From Syntrophaceae bacterium UBA5744 (GTDB taxonomy: Bacteria > Desulfobacterota > Syntrophia > Syntrophales > UBA2192): a stretch of 11,989 bases of DNA. The position numbers and the translations under genes are program-made. Below the pieces are notes generated by a model. It ran no database searches and was not told the origin of the DNA. It saw nothing but the letters and a program-made list of their open reading frames with translations. Of this stretch, positions 1 to 5,735 are shown in pieces (positions within the stretch are counted from its first letter, which is position 1; every line of letters begins with the position of its first letter). The stretch spans positions 1 to 11,989 of the forward strand of contig DIFQ01000019.1 of assembly GCA_002419215.1 (NCBI GenBank), written 5' to 3'.

Positions 1-58
1 TCATCGGGTCGGTCCAGTACTTCTTGTCGGTCTTCACGTTCCTGGCTTTCTCTTTCAT
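1..58 (-). CDS. Unrecognised protein, N-terminal fragment (runs off window)
   Basis: An ATG on the minus strand at 58-56 is followed by 18 more sense codons before the window edge, reading MKEKARNVKTDKKYWTDPM. A good Shine-Dalgarno (AAAGGAG on the minus strand, about 68-74) precedes it at normal spacing, and this is the main reason for calling it. It lies 36 bp downstream of the 44-residue ORF at 95-229 on the same strand, so the two are probably co-transcribed. The visible piece is charged and Lys-rich, with no signal peptide or membrane segment. I do not recognise the family from 19 residues, and the rest of the gene lies outside the window. Confidence 0.5.
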   Translation of the reverse strand, partial: MKEKARNVKTDKKYWTDPM

Positions 59-94
59 GGTCGTGTCTCCTTTGGCGTATTGGGGTCACCGGGG

Positions 95-229
95 TTACCG
101 GTAGACAATATCTTTCCGGGGCTTCAGAAGGGGGTCTTCCCAGGCCACCGCCTCTTTTTCTCCGTACAGGCCGATCCGGGAGTCGGTGTAACCCCTGTCC
201 GGATTTGCCGTGTGGATTCTGTTCATCAT
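95..229 (-). CDS. Small hypothetical protein, 44 aa
   Basis: The frame runs from ATG ATG at 229-224 to TAA at 97-95 and encodes 44 residues beginning MMNRIHTANPDRGYTDSRIG. An AGGGAG Shine-Dalgarno (minus strand, 243-238) sits 8 nt before the first ATG. The second ATG three bases in could be the real start. The product is soluble-looking and charged, rich in Arg, Lys, Asp and Glu, with no Cys, no signal peptide and no hydrophobic segment. The next gene on this strand (start at 58) also has its own strong ribosome binding site, so this looks like the first cistron of a minus-strand operon transcribed away from the acyltransferase at 549. I do not recognise the family. The good RBS and tight packing make it more likely real than chance. 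Confidence 0.5.
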   Translation of the reverse strand: MMNRIHTANPDRGYTDSRIGLYGEKEAVAWEDPLLKPRKDIVYR

Positions 230-280
230 GGTCTTTGCTCCCTTTCGTTAAATCTATTATCGATATTATTCGTTTAAAAG

Positions 281-388
281 AAATCGGCGCCCGTCTGAAT
301 CTGAGGTCAGAATGCCCGGTCACGCAACGGCAGACGGTGTCTGACGGAACCATAGGACATGCGCCTATGGGGGGGGCGGCGCCGATTT
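281..388. repeat. 11-bp inverted repeat flanking three smaller dyads
   Basis: AAATCGGCGCC at 281-291 is the exact reverse complement of GGCGCCGATTT at 378-388, with 86 bp between. The interval contains three further short palindromes. Such nested symmetry in a divergent region could be paired operator sites or an RNA cruciform fold. Nothing in the sequence identifies a binding protein. Confidence 0.55.
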
Positions 389-392
389 TATA

Positions 393-421
393 TTGACTTC
401 CGGCGGCAACCCCCTTACCTT
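393..421 (+). promoter_or_regulatory. Candidate sigma-70 promoter
   Basis: TTGACT (393-398) is followed after 17 bp by TACCTT (416-421). The -35 box is good and the -10 box weak. It would start transcription near 428, just ahead of the GC hairpin and terminator and upstream of the acyltransferase. The call rests on box similarity only. Confidence 0.3.
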
Positions 422-426
422 ATTAA

Positions 427-521
427 CGCCGCCTGAGCGGGCGGCACATACGGCTTTGACACAGACATTTTGAAGCGCAGGGGACGGCCGTCATGCTCTT
501 TGGGTTCTGACGGCCTTTTTT
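427..521 (+). ncRNA. Candidate small RNA or attenuated leader
   Basis: The segment between the candidate promoter and the intrinsic terminator is about 95 nt long. It begins with a stable hairpin, GCCGCC-TGAGCG-GGCGGC (428-445), and ends with the terminator stem and T6. That is the layout of either an independent small RNA or a 5' leader that ends most transcripts before the acyltransferase gene. It does not match any riboswitch class I know. GCGCA (475-479) could pair with TGCGC (525-529) beyond the terminator as an alternative fold. This is inferred from structure, not homology. Confidence 0.25.
486..521 (+). terminator. Rho-independent terminator ahead of the acyltransferase
   Basis: GGCCGTCA (486-493) pairs perfectly with TGACGGCC (508-515) across a 14-nt loop and is followed at once by six T residues (516-521). 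It lies 27 bp before the acyltransferase start and downstream of no plus-strand gene in the window. It therefore terminates either a short RNA or the acyltransferase leader. Confidence 0.65.
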
Positions 522-548
522 GTGTGCGCAACCCGGAGGGTTCCCCCC

Positions 549-1196
549 ATGCTGAAACGATATCGATACTGGCTCACAAACCGTATCCCGGGCCTCATGT
601 ACCGCCTCGTCCGGGTCTACAGCTGGACCTTCCGGCTGCATGTCGAGAACGAGAAGCCCTGGCTCGACTACCTGCAGGCAGGCGGCCGGGTCCTGCTGTG
701 CGGCTGGCACCAGCAGTTCTTTTCCGCCATCGGCCACTTCAAGAAGTACGAGTCCTATCGTCCCGCCCTGATGATCAGCCAGAGCAAGGACGGTGACATC
801 ATTGCCGGCATCGCCCGGAAGTCGGGCTGGCATGCCGTGCGGGGTTCCTCCTCCCGAAACGGGGGACAGGCCCTGAAAGAGATGGTCGGGCAGCTGCGGC
901 ACTCGGGCCTTGCCGCCCACGTCGTGGACGGGCCGAAGGGCCCCGCGGGGATCATCAAGGCGGGGGCCGTCAGCCTGGCCCGCGCCGCCGGGGCCGTCGT
1001 CGTCCCCATCTATGCCTCGTCCGACCGGGCCTGGTATTTCAAAAGCTGGGACCGCTTCATGCTGCCGAAGCCTTTCGCAAAGGTGCACCTGCGATTCGGC
1101 GAGATGCTGGATCTGACCACCGGGGAAGGCGACGAGGCGTTCGAGGTCCACCGGATGCGCCTCCAGCAGATCATGCAGCCCGGCCTGATCTCCTGA
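549..1196 (+). CDS. DUF374 lysophospholipid/lipid A-type acyltransferase
   Basis: This 215-residue protein belongs to the DUF374 (COG2121) branch of the PlsC/LpxL acyltransferase superfamily. These are inner-membrane-associated enzymes thought to transfer acyl chains to lipid A or phospholipid acceptors; the exact substrate is not established. Visible signatures are the GWHQQFF block near the N-terminus (the His of the acyltransferase motif), the SQSKDGDIIA segment followed by a RGSSSRNGG loop, and DGPKGPAGIIKAGAVSLAR with A-G-A-V-V-V-P-I after it. The length is normal for the family. The ATG at 549 was chosen over one at 522 because GGAGGG (535-540) lies 8 nt upstream; the earlier start has no such site and would begin inside the tail of the terminator. 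The gene stands alone on its strand, and an intrinsic terminator at 486-521 lies just before it, so expression may depend on readthrough. Confidence 0.88.
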   Translation: MLKRYRYWLTNRIPGLMYRLVRVYSWTFRLHVENEKPWLDYLQAGGRVLLCGWHQQFFSAIGHFKKYESYRPALMISQSKDGDIIAGIARKSGWHAVRGSSSRNGGQALKEMVGQLRHSGLAAHVVDGPKGPAGIIKAGAVSLARAAGAVVVPIYASSDRAWYFKSWDRFMLPKPFAKVHLRFGEMLDLTTGEGDEAFEVHRMRLQQIMQPGLIS

Positions 1197-1306
1197 TCTG
1201 CAACGGCCCAATATCCAATCCCTATCCCTCTTATCAACCAATTAGCGAATCGACCCATTACTGCATCGAAGCTGCTTATCACCGCTGTGAAGCAGCTTGT
1301 CCCTAC

Positions 1307-1325
1307 CCCCCGGTCCCTCGTCCCT
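1307..1325. repeat. C-rich 19-nt repeat, copy 1
   Basis: CCCCCGGTCCCTCGTCCCT at 1307-1325 recurs with one substitution at 11737-11755. Both copies are intergenic. This is probably a short dispersed repeat; no function is apparent. Confidence 0.4.
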
Positions 1326-1432
1326 TTCTGTCTCTTCCACCGGTCACTGCCGCGCAGCGGCAACTGCCGTCTCATCCAATGGATGAAAACCTTCTCAGCC
1401 TTATCGCGCATGGAAATCCTCCATTGCCCGGC

Positions 1433-1461
1433 TTGCTCACTCAGGCGAAAAGGCGGATAGT
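1433..1461 (+). promoter_or_regulatory. Candidate promoter of the peptide/radical SAM operon
   Basis: TTGCTC (1433-1438), 17 bp, then GATAGT (1456-1461) is the best sigma-70-like pair in the leader. It would start transcription near 1468, about 87 nt before the peptide ATG. Both boxes are imperfect. Confidence 0.22.
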
Positions 1462-1554
1462 TTAGACATTCCGGCACGTGATCTCTCCGAATGCAAGGCC
1501 CTCCGGACAACCGATATTTCCCCAGGCACGCAAAGGCGAAAGGAGGTGAAACAG

Positions 1555-1683
1555 ATGAGGACCAAGAAGGAGGTCAGGCTGAACGAGTCGGCCAAACGCC
1601 GGGAGGCGAAGTTCTGGGCCATGATGCGGTCCGCGGAATCTGGCAGGCAATGCTTCAGCTGAAAGAAGTGAAAGAATCAATAA
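1555..1683 (+). CDS. sbtA: Candidate SbtA-like selenocysteine RiPP precursor, 42 aa with two UGA codons
   Basis: An ATG at 1555 follows a near-perfect Shine-Dalgarno (AGGAGGT, 1541-1547) and opens a small, basic, leader-like peptide, MRTKKEVRLNESAKRREAKF onward. With standard decoding it is 35 residues, ending Arg-Gln-Cys-Phe-Ser at the TGA at 1660-1662. The frame continues AAG AAG TGA AAG AAT CAA TAA, so reading both TGAs as selenocysteine gives 42 residues with Cys33, Sec36 and Sec39: a C-x-x-U motif, two Lys, then a second U. A hairpin resembling a bacterial SECIS starts at the second TGA (1670-1718), and a radical SAM/SPASM gene overlaps the 3' end. Known biology: selenobiotic SbtA peptides are Cys/Sec-containing precursors processed by SbtM to a thio(seleno)oxazole. 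I infer membership from this arrangement, not from alignment. Alternatively it is a 35-residue Cys-only peptide. Confidence 0.62.
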
Positions 1684-2735
1684 TTGCCGGTTCGGCAATT
1701 CAGACCTTTGATTTTTTCATCCAGTGGCATCTGACGGAGCGGTGCAACCTGCGGTGCCTTCATTGCTACCAGGGCCGCAAGAGGCCGCCCGAGATGGCCG
1801 CTGACGACGTGATGAGCGAGATCGACGGGGCAGTCCGGATGTTCGAGGCCTGGGAGTCGGAGCAGGATGTCCGGGTCACCCCGTCGATTCACTTCACGGG
1901 GGGCGAGCCCCTGCTGTACTGGGGTTTCTGGGATGTCGTGCGCCATGCGAGGCTTTCGGGCTGCCGCGTGGCCGTCATGACCAATGGCTGCCTCGTCACC
2001 GAGGAGGACGCCGGGCGATTCAGGGACCTGGGCGTCTTCGACATCCAGGTCAGCCTGGAGGGGCCCCCCGCGCTCCACGACTCGATCCGGGGCGAGGGGA
2101 GTTTCCGCGCCGCCCTGAAGGGGACCGAGCGCCTCGCAAGGGCCGCAAACCGCGTGAGCGCCAACGTCACCCTCTCGCGGCTCAATGCGCCCTTTATCGA
2201 CGAGACGGTGAAGATCGCCCGGGACGCCGGGTTCAGCTCCATCGGGTTTTCCCGCCTCGTTCCCTGCGGCAGCGGCGGGGCGATGATCGAGAGCGTCCTG
2301 TCCCCCGGCGAGGTCCGCGCCGCCTACGAGACGGCCCTGTCTCTGAACAGGCCCGACTTTGCCGTCGTCTCCGGCGATCCCCTCGCGGGTACGCTCCGGA
2401 ATGACGCGCCCCCGGAGGGCTGCGGGCTCACCCTTTCGGGCTGTAGCGCCGGGTTCTCCGGCGTCACCATCGCAAGCGACGGCGCCGTGATGCCCTGCCG
2501 GCGCATCGGGATCTCCGTGGGGAACCTGAAACGGAAAAGCCTGCGCGACATCTGGGCGACCTCGAGAACCCTCTGGCGCCTGAGAGATCGCGGGAGCTAC
2601 AGGGGGCAGTGCGGCCGGTGCGCCTTCTGGCCCTCCTGCCGAGGCTGCCGCGCCGTGGCGTATGCCTGGAGCCGCGCCCGCGGCCGTGCCGACCTCTTTG
2701 CCGACGACCCCCAGTGCTGGCGCATCAGCGGATGA
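1650..2735 (+). CDS. sbtM: Radical SAM/SPASM peptide maturase, probable SbtM
   Basis: Starting at ATG 1650 the protein has 361 residues. The radical SAM core carries the cluster motif RCNLRCLHC (Cys32, Cys36, Cys39) and the SAM-binding GGEP at 84-87. A C-terminal SPASM domain has Cys258, 265, 283, 321, 324, 330, 333 and 356, enough for two auxiliary [4Fe-4S] clusters. This architecture is typical of enzymes that modify ribosomal peptides; SbtM of Geobacter lovleyi cyclises a Cys/Sec residue. The start is uncertain. ATG 1650 has only a weak upstream GGCAGG and lies inside the peptide gene (13-bp overlap with its first stop, 34 bp with the TAA), suggesting translational coupling; GTG 1668 is an alternative. 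A longer frame back to 1491 would run through the peptide gene and has no RBS. The candidate SECIS hairpin covers codons 8-23, so its fold may also limit initiation. No transporter or protease gene is adjacent. Confidence 0.85.
   Translation: MLQLKEVKESIIAGSAIQTFDFFIQWHLTERCNLRCLHCYQGRKRPPEMAADDVMSEIDGAVRMFEAWESEQDVRVTPSIHFTGGEPLLYWGFWDVVRHARLSGCRVAVMTNGCLVTEEDAGRFRDLGVFDIQVSLEGPPALHDSIRGEGSFRAALKGTERLARAANRVSANVTLSRLNAPFIDETVKIARDAGFSSIGFSRLVPCGSGGAMIESVLSPGEVRAAYETALSLNRPDFAVVSGDPLAGTLRNDAPPEGCGLTLSGCSAGFSGVTIASDGAVMPCRRIGISVGNLKRKSLRDIWATSRTLWRLRDRGSYRGQCGRCAFWPSCRGCRAVAYAWSRARGRADLFADDPQCWRISG
1670..1718 (+). promoter_or_regulatory. Candidate bacterial SECIS element (selenocysteine insertion hairpin)
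   Basis: The lower stem pairs 1670-1680 with 1708-1718: 11 pairs including one G.U. A bulge follows, one base on the left (1681) and seven on the right (1701-1707). The upper stem is a perfect 7-bp helix, AATTGCC (1682-1688) with GGCAATT (1694-1700), closed by a GGTTC loop (1689-1693). Bacterial SECIS elements lie just 3' of the UGA, inside the reading frame, and SelB reads a G-rich apical loop on a short upper stem. The loop begins 17 nt after the second in-frame TGA (1669-1671), the spacing I count for E. coli fdhF, and 26 nt after the first (1660-1662). It could instead be a structure controlling maturase translation. Confidence 0.6.
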
Positions 2736-2807
2736 ATCCCCCATCTTCCTTTTGAGGGAAATTGTGATATTTTGCGCGGAGGTCTGGCAAGGTCGAGGAG
2801 CAAGACG

Positions 2808-3932
2808 ATGGCGACTCGAAGGGCGGCGGGAGACAATGAGCAGGCCCTGACGATCCGGGCGGCCGTCCTGCGCCGCAGGGGAGGCCCCCTGTCGATCGAG
2901 ACCCTCGAGATGGAAGGTCCGCGGGACGACGAAGTCCTGGTGCGCCTCGTCGCCAGCGGCATCTGCCACACCGATATCAGCTACGTCAACGAATGGTACG
3001 ATGCGTCGGAGGGGCCGCTGATCCTGGGCCATGAAGGCGCAGGCATCGTCGAGCGGATCGGGAAAAAGGTGAAAGGCTTCCGGCGCGGCGATCCCGTCGT
3101 CCTGTCCTACCAGTCCTGCGGCGCCTGCGCGGCATGCCGAAGCGGGCGCCCGGCCGAGTGCCGAAATCTCTACGATCTCAACTTCGGCTTCCGGCGCCCC
3201 GGCGGCGGCAATGCCTACCTCCGAAGCGGCGTGAAGGGGCATTTCTTCGGCCAGTCGTCCTTTGCCACCCGCACGCTCGCGACGGTGCGCAATCTCGTGA
3301 AGGTGAAAAGGGTCCTGCCGCTGGAGCTGCTGGCCCCGCTGGGCTGCGGCCTGCAGACCGGCGCAGGCGCCGTGATGAACTCGCTGGCCGTAAAAAAAGG
3401 CGCAAGCATCGCCGTCTTCGGGACGGGCTCCGTGGGCCTTGCGGCGATCATGGCGGCGCGCATCGTCGGGGCCGCGCCGATCATCGGCGTCGACATTCTC
3501 CCGAAGCGGCTCAGGCTCGCCCGCGAGCTGGGCGCAACGCACACGATCGACAGCGGCAGGGAAGACGTCGCAACCCGCATCGAGGCAATCACCGGCCGCG
3601 GCGTCGACTATTCCGTGGAGGGCACCGGGAACGGCGAGATGTTGCGGCTCTCGATGGAGATGCTGAACCAAAAGGGAACCGCAGCCCTGCTGACCGGCGC
3701 AAGCGGCCCCGGCCGGCTGCCCGGGGGGCGCAAGGCCCTGAGCGTCATCCAGGGCGATGCCGTGCCGCAGCTCTTCATCCCCCGATTGATTTCGCTTTAC
3801 CGGAAGGGGCTCTTCCCCTTCGACCGCCTCGTGAAGTTCTACGATTTCAGGCAGATCAACAGGGCCATCGCCGATTCCATGCGCGGCTCCGCCATCAAGC
3901 CCGTCCTGCGGATCAGCGCAGTGCAGCCGTGA
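2808..3932 (+). CDS. Zinc-dependent alcohol dehydrogenase (MDR family)
   Basis: This 374-residue protein is a medium-chain zinc alcohol dehydrogenase, probably oxidising or reducing an alcohol/aldehyde pair in the cytoplasm. Catalytic zinc ligands are visible as Cys53 (GICHTD), His75-Glu76 (GHEGAG) and Cys180 (GCGLQTG). The structural zinc site has four Cys at 104, 107, 110 and 118. The Rossmann motif GTGSVG is at 205-210, and Asp229 at the end of the next strand points to NAD rather than NADP. The overall layout resembles aryl-alcohol (XylB-like) dehydrogenases; the substrate cannot be read from sequence. ATG 2808 was chosen because GAGGAG (2795-2800) is 7 nt upstream; an in-frame ATG at 2772 adds 12 residues. 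It starts 72 bp after the radical SAM gene on the same strand, so co-transcription is possible. It is not a known partner of selenobiotic clusters. Confidence 0.92.
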   Translation: MATRRAAGDNEQALTIRAAVLRRRGGPLSIETLEMEGPRDDEVLVRLVASGICHTDISYVNEWYDASEGPLILGHEGAGIVERIGKKVKGFRRGDPVVLSYQSCGACAACRSGRPAECRNLYDLNFGFRRPGGGNAYLRSGVKGHFFGQSSFATRTLATVRNLVKVKRVLPLELLAPLGCGLQTGAGAVMNSLAVKKGASIAVFGTGSVGLAAIMAARIVGAAPIIGVDILPKRLRLARELGATHTIDSGREDVATRIEAITGRGVDYSVEGTGNGEMLRLSMEMLNQKGTAALLTGASGPGRLPGGRKALSVIQGDAVPQLFIPRLISLYRKGLFPFDRLVKFYDFRQINRAIADSMRGSAIKPVLRISAVQP

Positions 3933-3948
3933 ACCTGTCAATCCCCCC

Positions 3949-3975
3949 TTGAACTTTTTCTCTTTGTGCTATAAT
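3949..3975 (+). promoter_or_regulatory. Sigma-70-type promoter of the alkaline phosphatase
   Basis: TTGAAC (3949-3954), a 15-bp T-rich spacer and a perfect TATAAT (3970-3975) lie between the dehydrogenase stop and the phosphatase start. The spacer is shorter than the usual 16-18 bp, but the -10 box is ideal. No Pho-box-like direct repeat was seen nearby. Confidence 0.5.
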
Positions 3976-4055
3976 GAGGCCCGCGCGGCAGGCATCCCGG
4001 CCTGGTTGAGGGGACAATGGCCCTCCACCGCGGACTTCACCATTCCAGGGAGCTG

Positions 4056-5573
4056 ATGAAACCCCGACTGAGATCGCTTCTGTTCCTTCTGTGCGCTCTT
4101 GCGCTCGCTCTTTCCTTCCCGCCTGCAAGCCGCGCAAAGGAAACCGCCGCCGTCGCAAAGCACATCATCCTCGTGATCGGCGACGGCATGGAGCCGGAAA
4201 ACGAGGTTGCCGCCGGCCGTTACCTCACGGGCACGGACGACGGGTTATCTTTCCATGCCTTTCCTTACAGGGGTTGGGTTGCAACCTGGGATGTGACCAC
4301 CTACAGCAGGCAGGCGCCCTACAACCCGTCGTCCATCAACCCGAAGGCGGGCTGCGACGCGACACGGACCGGAAAAGCCGCCTCCCGCAGTGCCACCCCC
4401 CGCTATGCCTGCCGCGCGCCCGGAGGCGCAAGGCCCCATGGCGCCGATTCGGCCTCGACGGCGACGGCCTGGGCCACGGGCTACAAGACCGACACGGGCA
4501 ACATCGCCTGGCTTCCGGGCGACCCGGAACGGGGCGCCCTCGAGACGATCGCCGAGCTGCTGCGGGAAAAGCGCGGCTTTTCGATCGGCATCGTCACCAC
4601 GGTGCCCTTCTCCGATGCCACACCGGCATCGATGGTGAGCCACAACAGGAACCGCCGGAACCTCCACGCCATCGCCGACGAGATCATCCGCACCGCCCGG
4701 CCCGACGTCGTCATCGGGGGAGGACATCCAAGCCGAAACGGGGCAAAGCACATGTCGATGGCCCTCTACGATGAGGTCAGAAGCGGAAGGATCGGGGACT
4801 ACGTATTCGTCGAGCGCAGGGATGGCGTCGATGCGGCCGGGTCCCTGAAGGAGGCCGCCGCCCGCGCCGTGGCCGGGAAAAAGAAACTCTTCGGGCTCTT
4901 CGGGGGCCCAGGGGGCTGTTTCGAGCCGCCGCAGCCCTCCGACAACGGGACGGCCGCCGTGGCCCGGGGCAGCATCGAGAACCCGCTTTTGAAGGATGCC
5001 ACCCTGGCCGCCCTCGTGGTGTTGGGCAAAAACAGGAATGGATTCTTCCTCCTGGTCGAGCAGGGCGATATCGACTGGGCCAATCACGCCAATGACTACC
5101 GGTGGATGATCGGCGCCATGTGGGACCTCGACGAGGCCGTCAGGGCCGCCGTCGACTTCGTCGATCGACCCGGCGACGACATCACCTGGGAAAACACCCT
5201 GCTCGTCGTCACCTCCGACCACGTCACGGGCGCCATGCGGCTCAACGACGGCCAGAGGCCGGGAAAGGGCCGCCTGCCCGGGCAGTCGCCGGGCCTCTGC
5301 CCCGACAAGCTGTCCTGGTGCCCCGGCTACCCGGGAGGCGAGGTGAGCTATGGGTCCACAGGCCACATCAACGAGCCCGTCTCGCTTTACGCCATGGGGG
5401 ACAGCAGCCTGACGAGACACCTGCGGCAGTTCGAGGGCAGCTGGTACCCCTGCACGCCCCTGATCGACAACACCCATCTCTTCCACGCCATGGCCGGCGC
5501 CGCGGGAATCCCCCGGCCCTCGCCCCTGAAGGCCATCATCACCCGCCCCGCCGCCTGCCCGCCCGGGCGTTGA
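4056..5573 (+). CDS. Exported alkaline phosphatase
   Basis: This 505-residue alkaline phosphatase (PhoA superfamily) hydrolyses phosphomonoesters outside the cytoplasm with a serine nucleophile and metal ions. It begins with a classic signal peptide: MKPRLR, then a Leu/Ala-rich core, and a likely cleavage after Ala-Ser-Arg-Ala near residue 27. Matches to the E. coli enzyme are Asp43 (ILVIGDGM), Asp131-Ser132 in DSASTATAWATG (nucleophile Ser132), Glu335/Asp340/His344 (VEQGDIDWANH), Asp388-His389 (VTSDHVTG) and His437 (STGHINEP). Two insertions rich in Cys, Gly and Pro (about 90-130 and 400-430) may form disulphides. ATG 4056 has GGGAG close upstream (4048-4052). The ATG at 4017 also has a GAGGGG site and would lengthen the n-region by 13 residues, so the start is not settled. 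It probably has its own promoter (3949-3975). Confidence 0.92.
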   Translation: MKPRLRSLLFLLCALALALSFPPASRAKETAAVAKHIILVIGDGMEPENEVAAGRYLTGTDDGLSFHAFPYRGWVATWDVTTYSRQAPYNPSSINPKAGCDATRTGKAASRSATPRYACRAPGGARPHGADSASTATAWATGYKTDTGNIAWLPGDPERGALETIAELLREKRGFSIGIVTTVPFSDATPASMVSHNRNRRNLHAIADEIIRTARPDVVIGGGHPSRNGAKHMSMALYDEVRSGRIGDYVFVERRDGVDAAGSLKEAAARAVAGKKKLFGLFGGPGGCFEPPQPSDNGTAAVARGSIENPLLKDATLAALVVLGKNRNGFFLLVEQGDIDWANHANDYRWMIGAMWDLDEAVRAAVDFVDRPGDDITWENTLLVVTSDHVTGAMRLNDGQRPGKGRLPGQSPGLCPDKLSWCPGYPGGEVSYGSTGHINEPVSLYAMGDSSLTRHLRQFEGSWYPCTPLIDNTHLFHAMAGAAGIPRPSPLKAIITRPAACPPGR

Positions 5574-5620
5574 ACCCCTGCCGCCCGTACCCTGTCCCCC
5601 CCAATTCCCTGTCGTCGGAC

Positions 5621-5656
5621 GAAATAGACCAGATAGACGAGATAGACAAAACAGAC
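5621..5656. repeat. Four 9-bp tandem repeats
   Basis: GAAATAGAC, CAGATAGAC, GAGATAGAC and AAAACAGAC follow one another without gaps between the phosphatase and channel genes. The ATAGAC core is exact in the first three copies. It could vary in copy number or be a simple intergenic repeat; it has no known role. Confidence 0.6.
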
Positions 5657-5675
5657 CGGAAAGCCGCAACAAGCC

Positions 5676-5705
5676 TTGCGAAAAGGGGCCGGAAAACGGT
5701 ATGGT
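5676..5705 (+). promoter_or_regulatory. Candidate promoter of the K+ channel gene
   Basis: TTGCGA (5676-5681), 18 bp, then TATGGT (5700-5705). Each box matches four of six consensus positions. It lies 31 bp before the channel start. Confidence 0.3.
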
Positions 5706-5735
5706 GTAAATCCACAACGTCGAGGGAGTGCCGCC

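Larger units (their letters stand above)
230..548. other. Divergent intergenic region with several dyads
   Basis: This 319-bp stretch separates the minus-strand small genes from the plus-strand acyltransferase. It holds no convincing ORF. It contains TCTGA-GG-TCAGA (300-311), CAGAC-GGT-GTCTG (331-343) and CCATAGG-N7-CCTATGG (350-370), all enclosed by an 11-bp inverted repeat (281-291 and 378-388). Next come a GC hairpin (428-445), an intrinsic terminator (486-521) and a small AACCC-GGA-GGGTT hairpin (530-542) that contains the acyltransferase ribosome binding site. The AT-rich stretch at 249-284 probably carries the minus-strand promoter, with GATAAT-like boxes near 259-264, but no good -35 box accompanies them. 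Confidence 0.6.
1197..1554. other. Intergenic region upstream of the peptide/radical SAM locus
   Basis: These 358 bp hold no ORF with a credible ribosome binding site. They contain an AAGCTGCTT-N12-AAGCAGCTT hairpin (1269-1298), which could end the acyltransferase transcript although no T-run follows. There is also a TGCCGC-GCA-GCGGCA hairpin (1348-1362) and a C-rich string at 1307-1325 that recurs at 11737-11755. The final 100 bp are probably the leader of the peptide gene. Confidence 0.5.

Noticed and set aside
423..1241. 272-codon minus-strand frame
   Set aside because: It is antisense to the DUF374 acyltransferase, with no RBS and no recognisable motif.
1379..1462. 28-codon ORF in the leader of the peptide gene
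   Set aside because: No ribosome binding site. The nearby 16-codon CPAC frame at about 1410 also lacks one.
1520..1550. Resemblance of CACGCAAAGGCGAAA to the start of a GEMM-I c-di-GMP riboswitch
   Set aside because: The second conserved half of GEMM-I is missing; the string runs straight into the peptide gene RBS.
1491..1649. N-terminal extension of the radical SAM protein to an ATG at 1491
   Set aside because: It has no ribosome binding site, runs through the peptide gene in another frame, and adds 53 residues unlike any radical SAM N-terminus.
1677..3941. 754-codon open frame on the minus strand
   Set aside because: It lies opposite the radical SAM and dehydrogenase genes, whose motifs are unambiguous. 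Long antisense frames are expected at this GC content.
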